Positions 33,646 to 46,200 of a stretch of 64,000 nt of DNA are shown here, piece by piece. This stretch comes from Hymenolepis diminuta. Taxonomy: Eukaryota; Platyhelminthes; Cestoda; Cyclophyllidea; Hymenolepididae. The stretch covers positions 3,878,211-3,942,210 of the forward strand of contig CAADRB010000003.1 of NCBI GenBank assembly GCA_900708905.1. Reading direction: 5' to 3'. The notes beneath the pieces are model-generated. The model did no database searches, had not been told where the DNA came from, and was given only the letters and a program-made list of their open reading frames with translations. Position 1 is the stretch's first letter, and every line of letters begins with the position of its first letter. The position numbers were made by a program, and so were the translations under genes.

Positions 33646-35610
33646 CGAACATTTATATCCAGCATATTTAAATGGTGTTTACCTTAAACACAAAATTCAG
33701 AGAGAAATGATTCTTTCTGTTTTCGCCTTCCATCTGCTTTTCTCTAGCCAGTGGCGAAATTCAGCTCGTTTCTTATTTTCTCTCCTTTAGCACTCTTCTT
33801 GTCAAAAAAAGAGAAGAATTTTAAAGTAAATGTATTTTATTTTCGGTAAAAACATACAGTCCTTTAGTTGGTCGATGTAGGAGCTGTTGGAAGTGACTAT
33901 TATGAAATTACATTCATCAGGAAATTTACATCAGGGCCCCAATTTTAATGCTCTTTCTACCTGAACTCACAATATGTGCAGACTTCACATAAAAATTTTG
34001 CAATTTGGAAGCTCGTATCATGCCTCGACTTCTTTGTCCTCAGCCATTTTGTGGATGCAAAAAGACCTTGATGGTATTAATCATTCGATAAATTCCCTTC
34101 GTTTGCAGTTACGTGCTGCATGGTGACGTCATCCCGCATAACGTGCGAGACTGGAAGTTGGGAACTAACTGGGCCTCGAAGGTTGAAAAATGGCCGCAAA
34201 TTAGCCACAATTTTCAATATGTCTGGTTAAACTCAAGATTCCGATCGATAAACTTGCTACTCAATTAATTAATAAATCATTGATTACAAACTTTATCCCT
34301 TTGATGAGTAATGATCTGATGATATTTCCGCATTCTACCGAATGGTGAATATTCGGCTCGGTTCGTGATAAACAGCAGAAAGTGTCCATGATCTAGAAAA
34401 TAAGCAAAGAAAAGTGTTGTATTAGATGCTTGAAGGCAAGGCATAGAAGATGAGTAGATCTTTCAGTCATTCATTGGAAAGTGTTGCTAACACGGTCTCT
34501 AAGTTGTTTTAAAAATGGCCACTGATTAGCCAACAGTTCACTGTTCTGCATCCTCTATAAACAACTATGCAGAAGTGTCCTACCGATAGTCTCCCCTCTA
34601 AACTTATGGTCGATCACGTGATTTCAGCAGACCGCCATTGACATAAGTTCCGTCTCCTAAAGCCTTAATGTCTGAAGCCGTAAAACAAAAAAATAACCTT
34701 TTTCCGCTTTCTATCGACGCCAGTTTATGGTCTAGAAAATGGGAATCGGTAATGAATAAGTTGTTTGAAGGAAACCCCAAGAAGATTATTTACCACTCTC
34801 GACAATCCTCAATACATTTCGTGTGGGAGAAGAGTAGGACAATAATGAAAAAGGCGGATACGACACCTTGTTTACCTAGATATCCGGCACAAAATCCTCC
34901 AGAACTAAGCCAGTTTGACTTTTCTTTGACTATTACAGTTAACAGCATGCAATATAAAATTATGGGGTCGGAGAAGGTTAATGAGTTTTATATGGGAAAA
35001 ATAATAAACAGAGGTCGGATGTTAGGTCACTGTAGGGCACTACAGTGGAATTGTAATAAAATTTCAGCTTATCTACAGCCACTTCCTCGGTTACTTCTTA
35101 TAAGCTTTTAAAGGCGTTAACATCTTTTGATCACTCACAAAGAAATGGCAAGAAGAATTAAATAAATTTTTAAGTTTTCAGCTCAAGGTTAACTTTTTCC
35201 TTCATTATTTATATATGATTGTTGATCCAGTCAGTGGCTCAAATTCAACTGCACATCCAGTAGAGGTCCAAATCTAAAGGGTTTCCCAGATCCTTTACTG
35301 GTAGTAGGTAAGAGGTAACACTGGAATTTGATATGAGAGCTGGATGTAAACAGAAAACCAGGGGTGAATACGTGCTTCAAAGAGTGTTAGGCGAGGATAC
35401 CATTTTCCCACAGTTAGGAGGGAATGCCAAAACGGAATTCACGATGGAGGTCCACCTATCATGATAGTTAATCACCCCCATCATTTGTCTACATCTGCCC
35501 ACGATTAAAGAGTTACCGGCGCTTTCAAACGGCGATGCAGATGCCGCCATTCATCAAAGTTAAACGCATTTGAACTGGAAGCATTAACTCGCTCAGTAGT
35601 GCTCCCATGC

Positions 35611-35670
35611 TATAGTGGTAATACGTTTTTCATTCAGGTTAAATGACACGGATTTGAAATTCATTGGTTC
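35611..35670 (+). repeat. tRNA-like SINE fragment
   Basis: TAGTGGTAATACG, then AAATGACACGGATTTGAAATT; A-box and B-box-like parts in the same order and spacing as 28662-28730. Confidence 0.4.
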
Positions 35671-38600
35671 ACACTAGACAAAAAATTCGAATTGAAGATC
35701 CAACTTGGACATAAGAGAATTCATTTTTTGATAAAATATTAATTTAAGAAAGAGCAAAGTAAATTTTGAATATTCAGACTTAAAGCCTGGGATCTTGATA
35801 CGGCTCAAGTCACGATTAGAGACTCTTTGTCTTAAGGACCTTCATAGCTCGGGATAGTTGAGTGCATTTGAATCGGTAAGGGATTATTTTTGAAAGCAGC
35901 TGGGCGATAATTGTTCTTTACGTTATCTTCCCATGTCGAGGGCTTATATCTGCATTTCGCAAACCATTTCAAATGTGTCTGATTCGAGGTGTTGCCACTC
36001 AGAGCCAAAGAGGTGTTAGTCGGTTTACAAACCAGCTTATCTTGACTGAACTTTTCGAAAAATGTCATTCTGTTTCAAGTCACCATTACTCAAATAATAT
36101 AATAATATATTATAAATTCTACTAGTAAAAGTTTTACTCAACTGCAGTTGTCAGTCACAGTCCACACGTTCATGCACTATCACCATGACACTTACCAATA
36201 GGTTACTCGGAAAAAAGGAACGCTGACTTGGAGAAGACAGATTTTTGAAAATTCAACCAGATGAAATGAAATGTTGTCATGTAGATAGAGATCCAGTGGT
36301 AGTAAGTTCATCCAAAAGGAGAAATTGGAAAGTAATTTTCACTGTCGATTCGAAAACACGCCAATGCGTGTTAATAGGTGGATTTCATTAATGTCATTAA
36401 CTTGATCTAAATTTGTGAAAAAAGTCTGACCATTCAAGTACTGATCGCATAACTGCTCTCCTGTTTCAATTCCGTTTTTATTAAGTATGAGGTCATAAAT
36501 TATAACATGGTTTATAAATGTTTTAACTGGATTTTTCCCATGAATAACAAAGTTAAACAAATGAAAACCCATAGAAGTACTCTAATAAAATAGTACAAAT
36601 GACGAAACTACCGAAGCCTGAATGTTGCGCTTTCTTGTTCAATTACCTAAATACGACAACTGAAGAACATTGACGCACCCACCAGTTCGAGAGAACATTG
36701 AATAGAACTGAACATGTGAGACATCTGCAGCTATGGCAGGGTATGTTGCAATATAAGCAAAACTTAATTTTCATACCTTTTTTTGTTTTTAAAGCACTTT
36801 TAATCTATTATTATTAAATATTTACATCGAAATCTGAAATGGTCGGATTTCAGAACTTGTTCACTTATTTTGAAGGGCGTTGAAGTAAACCAAATTTTCT
36901 AAATTACTTTGGTAGTACAAATTTTGATTTTGCCTCCATTTATTACCGCAGTGGAGGCAAATATTGGTTTTGGATAATCCAAAGTACGGAACCATAATAT
37001 GATATTTCAAGGAGCGGATCATAATTTGTTGCTTATTCATTTCAATCCCATCATTTATGATATGGTGATCTAAATTGCAAATCCTTTTTCTACCTTCTTC
37101 ATACTTTGAAGTTTCTCATTTTTTCAAGCTCTAAATATGACTCTTGTAAAAGTTTGAGGTTACACTTGAGGTCTAGTAGGATCAACGAAAGTAGTTGTCA
37201 TCCAAACAGATGACAAATAGATGAAACCTTTAACTCAAATGAATCGGAAATCGGAGTGGGTTCCAGTCTAAAAATCGATAACCAGTCATTAGGGATTTGG
37301 AGATTATTTTAAGAATAAAAAGTATATATGTATTGAAATTATGATCAAAAACAACTGCCTATCAAGACTTCCACTTCTGGATATTATTCGTACCCCTAAA
37401 ATGCTGAAATCTAACGTAAAATCTCATGCGCCCTTTAAAATTGGGAATTATTCTCTTGCAAATATCAAATAAGAGGCTTAAATAAGTTAAATAAAATCCA
37501 GAAAATTGTTTGAAGAAACAGGAGTTGATATAAATTTTGTGGAACTAGATTTTTTGTCTCCCGTTCTGGGCATGTCGCGTTAGCTGTGTGCACCAGCCCA
37601 GTTTTTAAAAGGGGCTACTTTAAAGCTTACCTTTGAAGTGTTTTCCGAATATAAAATCACAAACAAGAATTAGAAGGCATTTCTTCATCTTATCTTAGTG
37701 TTAGAAAAATAGTAGGAGGAAAATTCTATCGAGAGCCTTCACTTCGGTGGCTGCATTAAAAGTCAATTAGAAACCCTCAACCCATTGCCTATTATAAGCA
37801 CATTTGCAGTTTCCTGGAGTTTCTTGGATGTGAAAATCGCAATTTGACATCCCCAACTAAAAGCGATGTTTTAACCGATACGATAGGTCATGGCGCTCGC
37901 TGAATATGTTTCAAAACTGGGATGTCTAACTTATCGGACATGCATATCGACCGCGCCAACACTGAAATCATGATATTTCTATGTTGCCATCTCTGTCATT
38001 TTGCCGTCAGATACTTGATTACTAATCTAATTGCATATAATATATTGAAATATTCTACTTTTGGGCTCTCTCCGAGATGTAACATGGATCAAGTTATCTG
38101 TCAACCCACTGACAATTATATTTCGAGTAAATAGTGCATGATATTGTAAAAATCAAAATATTTTAAACTCACTTTCAGACATCAAAGAAATATTTATGGA
38201 AATTTTAAGAGGCAACCTAACCTAAAGCAGAATAGCAGACGGATTTATGAGAAAAATTAATTTTCCCCCAAAGAAGGAGTACCTTCTTGGTATTTAATGA
38301 ATGTGCATCGCGTTGTACTTTGAAGAAGAAATATTTCTTTGAATGAATTAAACGGTAAAAAAAACAATTAATTAGATCAAATTGAATATCTTTACATAAA
38401 ATAAGCAATGTTTATAATTTAGTATGCATTGGACGCTATTGGAAACAGATGCAAATGGATACGGTGTTCTGGACGGAATTAGGTCATTCAATTTCCCTTT
38501 TCTAATATCGAGGCGCATGCTTTCTTCCAACTGTATCCATGGCACACCGCAGTGGACATCTAATAATACCTAATTCAATTTCGGCATTCTAAAATAATTT

Positions 38601-39599
38601 AGAGGAATATCAAAATGTACTGACCTCAAAAGCTAATCCTGTCGCCCAGATATGCCCAATTTATGAATGTTCATGTGCCCAAATGCCCTTCCTCATGCAT
38701 ATTATCAAGTGTTATCAGGTTAATGAATTTCACAGATGTGTATACTTGTGGAAAATCCAGCTAAGTCATCCTGGATGGTAGTTTGCCTGATTCATGGTGT
38801 GATATTTCGTGATGTATGCTGACTAGACCCGATTCAGAGATTCATTCTCTCACTATTTCTTGCCGCTACCGTGGCGCCCAATAAATGCCAGACAGGAGAA
38901 ACAGGATATTGGAATAGACTCAATCCAAATACCCCTGGTAGTACCGAGGTTAATAGCCAAAGGGGACAGTTTAGTAGGCACTAGAATGCCGGATTAAAAT
39001 CTCAGACGGTATTATGCATGCGAGTTAGCGATAATTTAGATGATATCCAGAGAAGAATTAGTCTCTGAAATAATTTCATTACGAAAATACTACGAGTTCT
39101 CATCAATCTGAACGATCACAAACGAATAATAATTCATATATCGCAAATCTGTCACACCCACCATCAGATTGCGATATCGGAGCCACTGAAATGGTAGCAA
39201 TGATGCAAGCGGTGTGATATACATTTTTCCGTGAAAATAATTAACTGAACTGATGATTTGATACAGAGAGATGTACATGAATTACATGTCTAGCTCGGTA
39301 TGCATTAAAATATCCGGATTTGTCTTAATGAGACAAAAATGGGCTGAGTTGGCCAACTTTATCTTTACTTACGCAGAAATAAAGAATTGCGCTATAAGTC
39401 TTAAGCGGATTGGACAGAGATGAGATTACTTGTTGAATCGTCGTCCATTTTGTTGATTGTTAAGTTTATTTTTTAAGTTCAACAAATAAAATCAATTATT
39501 CACCTGTTAGATTGAAGTCCACAAACCAAGATACAAAAATCAAGGTCGAAATGATATTAAGGACTTCGGGTTGCTATAAAATATGAATTTGTTGGAGAA

Positions 39600-40036
39600 A
39601 CAAGAACCGGGGACACCAATTTAGGAGTTAGAACTAATAGGTAGCAGGTACCGTCAGTAGACAACAGTTTCAAAGAGTAGAACACGAGGGATTGCGTATG
39701 CCAAAGTGTATTGAGTAGACCACGATGAGGGCTCCAGAGAGCGAGGGAGATGACGGAGAGAGGAGATAAGAGGCAAGGTTATGAGCAGGTAAATGACAAG
39801 CATGTGTCTGCGTGTATGTATGTAAGTGGAAATACAAGGACAGTTTATGAGTCACTTGGACAAGGACGCGCGTGAGGGTAAAAGCGCAGGTGTACTTTAA
39901 ATGAAATGAGTGAGTTAAAGGAGGAAGGAGAATCGATAGCCTCGTCTAGACATGACAGATAGAGGTTTGAGTCATAGGGACATAAAGGTGAAAAAACAAC
40001 GTATTTTCACAAAGAATGCGACTAAATAGTAATTTT
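39600..40036 (+). mobile_element. Repeat family A, copy 2
   Basis: Its right 326 bp (39711-40036) are about 98% identical to copy 1. Its left end ACAAGAACCGGGGACACCAA also begins copy 4 (about 61420), which helps define the element's 5' side. No coding capacity. Confidence 0.8.
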
Positions 40037-40289
40037 CGTAAAGCAAAAGAGTAAAATAAGATGAAATATAAATGAAAAAAGATGCATTAATGATATCCAG
40101 GGAGAAGAAGTAAGAATTTCTATATTCAGTTCAATTTCTCAGTACAATGGTTAATAGTTTAACTTTTTAACGAGATTTTCCCACAGGGAAAAAGTGAATC
40201 CTTGAAGAGATACAATACATTTAACGATCATACCCGCGATAGGAACTGAACAAAATAACGCAGAGTTTCAGATTCTAATTTTTCGAAAA

Positions 40290-40322
40290 GAGAGAGGGAG
40301 AGAGAGAGTGAGAGAGTGAGAG
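40290..40322. repeat. (GA)n microsatellite
   Basis: Imperfect GA repeat with GAGT interruptions. Confidence 0.85.
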
Positions 40323-43300
40323 ATCTTCGTGACTAATGGTCACCTTTTTTGCATATTTTGAAGTCTTCCCTATCTTTAAAGTGTAATGTTTATTTCTGAG
40401 GGGCTTATTCACAGAATCTCCTATTTAGGCAGGTTTGGGAGATCTCAGAGCCCCTCTAGAATAAGAAATGGAAAAGGGAATAGATTTCAGTTTAATATTG
40501 TATTTTTTCTATTTTTTAATAAAATTAACTTATTTAAGTTATTAAACCATGGTGAAAGTGGTAGGGGTTATGATTTGTTTTACTGAGGTCCAAATTCCTA
40601 AGGCTTAGATTGAATAAGCTCTCCATGTTTTGTGCACAGTTTTTCCCAAATCTCTGCCAATTTTACATTTACCTTATATGGAATCTTCATGGCATTATTA
40701 TTGCGGCCTTTATGTCGGCATTATGTGTATCATAAATATTACCTGCTTTACCATTATGATTCCCAGGTTTTCACATTTTAAACCCCTACATAATAAAATA
40801 TTTATTATTATTATTATTCTGTATTATTAATTAGCGCCTTGATTTTAAATGAAACCGAGTTGATCGTTAGAGGCACATTTCCGTTTTGAATCAACTCTCG
40901 ACGTCTAAGATAGTAGGACTTCATTAACGGAGTTTTTAATCTCTGATGGGTAGAATTGGCGGATTAATTAAGAGAGAAAAGGAATTTTACAAATGTGGAG
41001 GCAATTAGTCATTCGAATAAATGGCGCGTTTTTTAGGGACTGCCCTGTTTTTCATCAAAACCGCCCTCAAACAAAGACAAAGTTCAAAACTTTCATTTTC
41101 AAATGACAAATTCCTTTATTCCTTCAAAGTGAAGCTCTACCAGTTCGCCTTATTTTGTGCCATTTCTGGCTTATATTATATCGCCCTTGATATACAACAT
41201 TTAAGTAGATGCTAATTAAACTGCCATGTTCACGTCAAAGATAAGATTTGAAAGCTGGAAAACATAAAATTGGGATTTTACAGTTTGATAAGCCTAATAT
41301 TTTAGTCAGAACGAGTTTAATTTTATTTCTTAAAGAGAGAATTGCAAGTACCTGAGGGAGGTCCAAAGGTGGCTGATTCCGATTCCGATCAGCCTGATTC
41401 GGTTTTAAAATTTCGTTTTTGAATGGTTTCCATAATTACACTCGCGAATGGTGTTGGAGCCAGAACGGCTATAGTGGAGTTTTACCGATGTCTGCGGTAC
41501 TATAGAGTTCTGTATAACGTGCGATTATGAATGCAGAAAAAATGGAGGTTATGCATACGGTTTTTGGATACACTACACGTTCAAATTGATTCAAGGCACT
41601 CTGTATCCTTCAAGAGGACATTTACGCATTTTTTTCATCTAGCCATTAGTAGTAAAGTCAATATATATTAGCATTTTAAGGCAGTTTTTTATACTTATAT
41701 CTCTTTATCACAGTATCACCTTTAGGTCTGGGGATGAGTGCAACCAGGACAGTGGTCAGCTACCACGCAGTCTTCAAACAGTTCCTAATTTTATTCAAAA
41801 AATAGAGAATATAAAGACTGATATGGGCTTTCCCTGACTGAAAAACTCTCATTTATCCATTTTCCTATTGATAAACATTGGATAGTGTAAGTTTGAATCA
41901 TCAATTTAATTTATTGATTGGTCAATTGAATAATATTTTGATTATTTTACGAATTTTAAAGTAATCAACATAAACAATTATGCATGAGAATAGTTAGATT
42001 TTCCACATTTTTCAACTTTGATAGGAAGTAAGCGACATCCAACTTCATCGGTCCTTCATTTGACTCGATACCTTACTTATGGCGCTAACATGGTTTCTTT
42101 CCGTTGTGTAGTTTTAAACACACGAAAATAGATAGAAAATAATAAAATGACACTTATTTTTCAATGAAATGTGTCTTGATGGTACACCTAGTCTTATTAA
42201 TACTTTGAATTACAATTTTCATTTTTTCTCAGACAACCACATGTTTACTTAGGAGATTTAAAATATCAAATGCTTGGCTTGGAAAGAATAAATGACCATC
42301 AGCTGATGTTGTCGAGCGCTAGATTCGACGGTGGCCTTGGAAACTCCTGCAGTAAAAGCACTTTTTTAAGCTCAGATAATGGTGGAAAGGTTCTCATTTC
42401 CGAAGTTGGACTTGTACTTTAGTGTCACCGCAAGTGCGGATTTATTTTTAACTTGTGCAATTATCATGTTCGGACGAAGTGGATGTCATATCAAAGATAA
42501 GCCGGATTAGTTTCAGAAATAAAATAAATTTTGTTTTCGATGGGATAAATTACTGCACTTATTTACAGTTTTTTAATATCTGAGGGAAAATTGCCAATTG
42601 TCACCTTGTCAAACAAACTGATAGAGATTTGAACTGGAAGTGAAATCAGTTCTCCTTACATCACTTATCAGTTGTTTGCCAAACTTTTAATAAAGCACTG
42701 GTGAAATATAATAACAGGCGGAATAGATGAATGGTGCTGTATTTTTCCTAACGAAAGGGCATCAGCTAATCAGGACAAAAAATGATGCCTTTTCATGGAT
42801 CACTGCCAACTGGATACAAGCATCCAAGTAAATATGCAAGGAAAATCTAGCAAACAGTTCTGTCACTGTTGGTATAAATTAAATGATATTTGATGACAAC
42901 CTTGGAAGGAAATTCAATTTTAAAGCCCCTCGTGGTACTTAAACCGATCATTTGAAGGTTCAGTTTTGAAAAAAAACACTAAGCCTGTTTATGCCAAAAT
43001 TGTGCATTTGAAAATAAAGAGGGTTTCAGAATAAATTTTGACCCCTTTCCTAATATTGAATTACTGGAAAAAAACATTTAGGCTGCATTTGTTTAAATGA
43101 AATAGCCTGTTCGGGATATGTAAGTAATGGGACAGGCTCTTCTGATAATAGCAGACGTGCGTCCATTAATATGAGTGTCTGGGTGGCACAATGTAAGTTT
43201 TGCATTAGAGGGGCTGGAGAGTTTATTAAACATTTCAGCTAAAAAATTGACTGAAAAAAGGACAAGCTAAATGAAATAAAAGTTTAAATTTTTAAAGTGA

Positions 43301-45546
43301 AAAACCTTTTGCCCTTTACAGACATATATAATAGTAAATTGAGGTTAAAAGTTCAATTTGTCAGCTGATTCAATCAGCATGGAGGACAGAAGTAAGTAAC
43401 AGGAGGCGTGACAGCTTATTTAAACACGCTATGACATTAATTGAAGATTGAAACTATTTGGAAATTACTAAACTTATTTTCTGAATATTAATCATTTGTC
43501 TGCGTGAATTTGAATCATCAACTTGTAAGTGTGTTCATTAAAAGTGTTTAAAAAGTAACCGTTTCTAAATTCCTGACTTCTTTGACGGAATATTACGTAT
43601 CATACACGAAAACTTCTAGTTTTATTGTTTTATAATAATTATTACATATTTTGTGGTTAAATCGAACTAAAAATGCAAAATACAAACATTGTACACATTT
43701 CTAATCACTTATAAGAAAATAACGAGGAGTTTCAACTTGGCTAATAAAATCAAACTCAAAACAAAATCTTCTCAACACAACTTTCGTTTATTTTATCACA
43801 AATTTTGATAATTTTCAGTATTTTTGTTTCATAAAATTATAATTTATGATAATTATTTTTGAAGCCTTAAGATTGTTGCAAACCAAATTTGTGGTAGAGG
43901 CCAACAAATGTTCTTCCAAAATTCGGAATTGAAAAATATTTTAAATCGATTCTCCCCCGCTTAACTGATAAAACAAATCAAAATAAAAAGAAGAAAAATA
44001 ATTGCTTTAATAAATCTTTTCTGTGTGAAAACAATTCCTGAAGCATTTGAGAAAATTGAAATCATTTCCAGGGGTAATTTAAGTATTTTATTAATCTACG
44101 AGATATTATTTCTGCGTTTATTGGTTGATCGTAAAAAATACCAGAAAGATGGAAGTGGATATTGTGTAACACTGCTATCTCCCTTGTCCTCCTGAATCTT
44201 AAAATATAACAACCAAAATTCCGTAAAAATTATCGAAATTGAGTGTATTAAAACAAATAATTTATAGAAATATTTGACAATTGCAATTTGCACTGATTCG
44301 ACTTCTTAATGCAGATTAATTTCAAAAACTTAACAAACTGTTTTGGATATTTTATTTCATCACTTACTTGAATAATTTCATTACTATGTTTTCATAAAAC
44401 TATAATTTTATGATACCGCTTTTTGGGGGTATGGGATGAAGACTGTCGCAAATCAAATTACTAGGTGTCTAGTTTTTCTTTAGTAATTCAGAGCTTCTTA
44501 ATTATTATCAAAAGTGAATGAATATTTAATAGTAAATAAATCGTATTACATTATCTGAATATTTTGAAAAAAAGGTGAAAATGACAATCTTAGTTGATAT
44601 TTTTTGTGAAATAAATTATTGGAACGTACAAAAGTGATGGAAATCATCTTGAACAATACATATAAGAAAACATTTCGTTTGCTCTTTTCAATTTGGTACA
44701 TTTTCTGTGTTCAGCGAAATACGATTAGTCCGGTTCAGAAATGATAAATGTCGAAAGTAGTGAAATGGAAGCCGTCCAATTTCGCAGCCTGTCTTATCCA
44801 CTTGAACCTTGACGTTTCAACTATGATCTCCAAAAGGAAACTTTGCAAACATTACAAGAGCAAATAAAAGTTTGTTTTTAATTTAATTTATTTCCAGAGT
44901 AATTATATCCTTGACGCACTATTGATTAATAAGTTAAACTCTAATGGTATGATCACAGTACTCCAATAAATGACAATGAGTAAATAAGTTATTGCGAAAA
45001 TAATTTCACAGTTTTTAACATTATACCGATATTATTTCAATATTTGGTTAGCATTTGTAAGCATTCTCGTCATTTTGTATAATTTTCGTGGGTAGAAAAA
45101 CGTATCACACAACTGCATCATTCAAGACCATTTCTTGATAACCACAAAATGAGTGCATTAACTGGATCATAATTCCAAAGTAAGGAGTTATCGATCTTTG
45201 TATGATTTTCTGCCCCCGAAATAATGACTAAATCCTATAAAAATTAACCTTGATTTATTTGCCAACATTCAATTGAAATTAGAATCTTCTCGATTCATCC
45301 TACTTGCCCTGTTACCATAGATATGTGTCTGTATTTGAGAAAAACAACGGCATTTACGTCGTAGATGTTATGGAAATCTAAGTCAAGTTTTCTCCTTTTC
45401 ATTTATTAAATGACCCCAAATAATATTATTTAAATAGATAATAAGGTAAATTAAACCTGGAAAGCATTTTTAGGGACCCACGATACAATTCAAGCAAAAA
45501 ATTGTCAATAGATATTGTTTCCTAAAGTTAGAACCTTCGTAGACTT

Positions 45547-45660
45547 CTTGAGTTAATTAATTAATTTATTTATAATAATTTTTATTAATTTATAATTTAT
45601 AATTAATTTATAAATTAATAATTAATTTAAATTAAGATTAAAATATATTAATTATGAATT
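45547..45660. repeat. AT-only palindromic block
   Basis: More than 100 bases almost wholly A and T, made of overlapping TTAATT/ATTTATAA units that read similarly on both strands. Confidence 0.7.
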
Positions 45661-46140
45661 ACATTATTGGCTACATTGAGGTAATCGAAATTTAAAAGTA
45701 GATTTTCCGAATTAAAAACTGATAATGTTTATTCATAGGATAATATCCGAATAAGGAAAACATCAAAGTGCGATGTAGGAGAGGGGGGTCGAGAATAAAT
45801 AGATTGGAAGACAAGGCATTAAGAGTTTTATTCCATTTGTATTCTGGAGGCTTTGAGGCTGTCGAATTCTCGTTAGAGTTACATGGTTCTCTGAGAAACC
45901 TTCCAAATTTCATATTTTCAGGATCTGACTACTAGATTCATGAGTGAATCTATGTCCGCAATATTCAAAGCTTTTTGACGGTCTGATTTAATTCCGTGGT
46001 TGGTCATGCCACCTCGGTTAATTTGAATTTTGTTACAGCCAAGGATAGAAAGATGGGACGGAAATGAGAGGTTTAACAACTTACTCCTCTAAGACAATTT
46101 TGCTGTTAATCTCTTTTCCGTATGTTCTCTCTCTTGCACA

Positions 46141-46200
46141 TGATGTGGTAATTGAAGCCCGCGACTTGTCAGACACCAGTCACATGACAACAGGCTCCTC
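46141..46200 (-). repeat. tRNA-like SINE fragment (weak)
   Basis: Minus strand has GGTGTCTGACAAGTCGCGGG followed by CTTCAATTACC, matching the second half of 33592-33645. Confidence 0.35.

Larger units (their letters stand above)
31892..39599. other. Intergenic stretch with no recognised gene
   Basis: Contains tRNA-like SINE fragments (near 32311, 33592 and 35611) and a perfect CRE palindrome TGACGTCA at 34124-34131. One open frame at 34668-35111 (147 codons) has no recognisable domain, no splice context and no relatives I know; I do not call it a gene. Confidence 0.55.
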
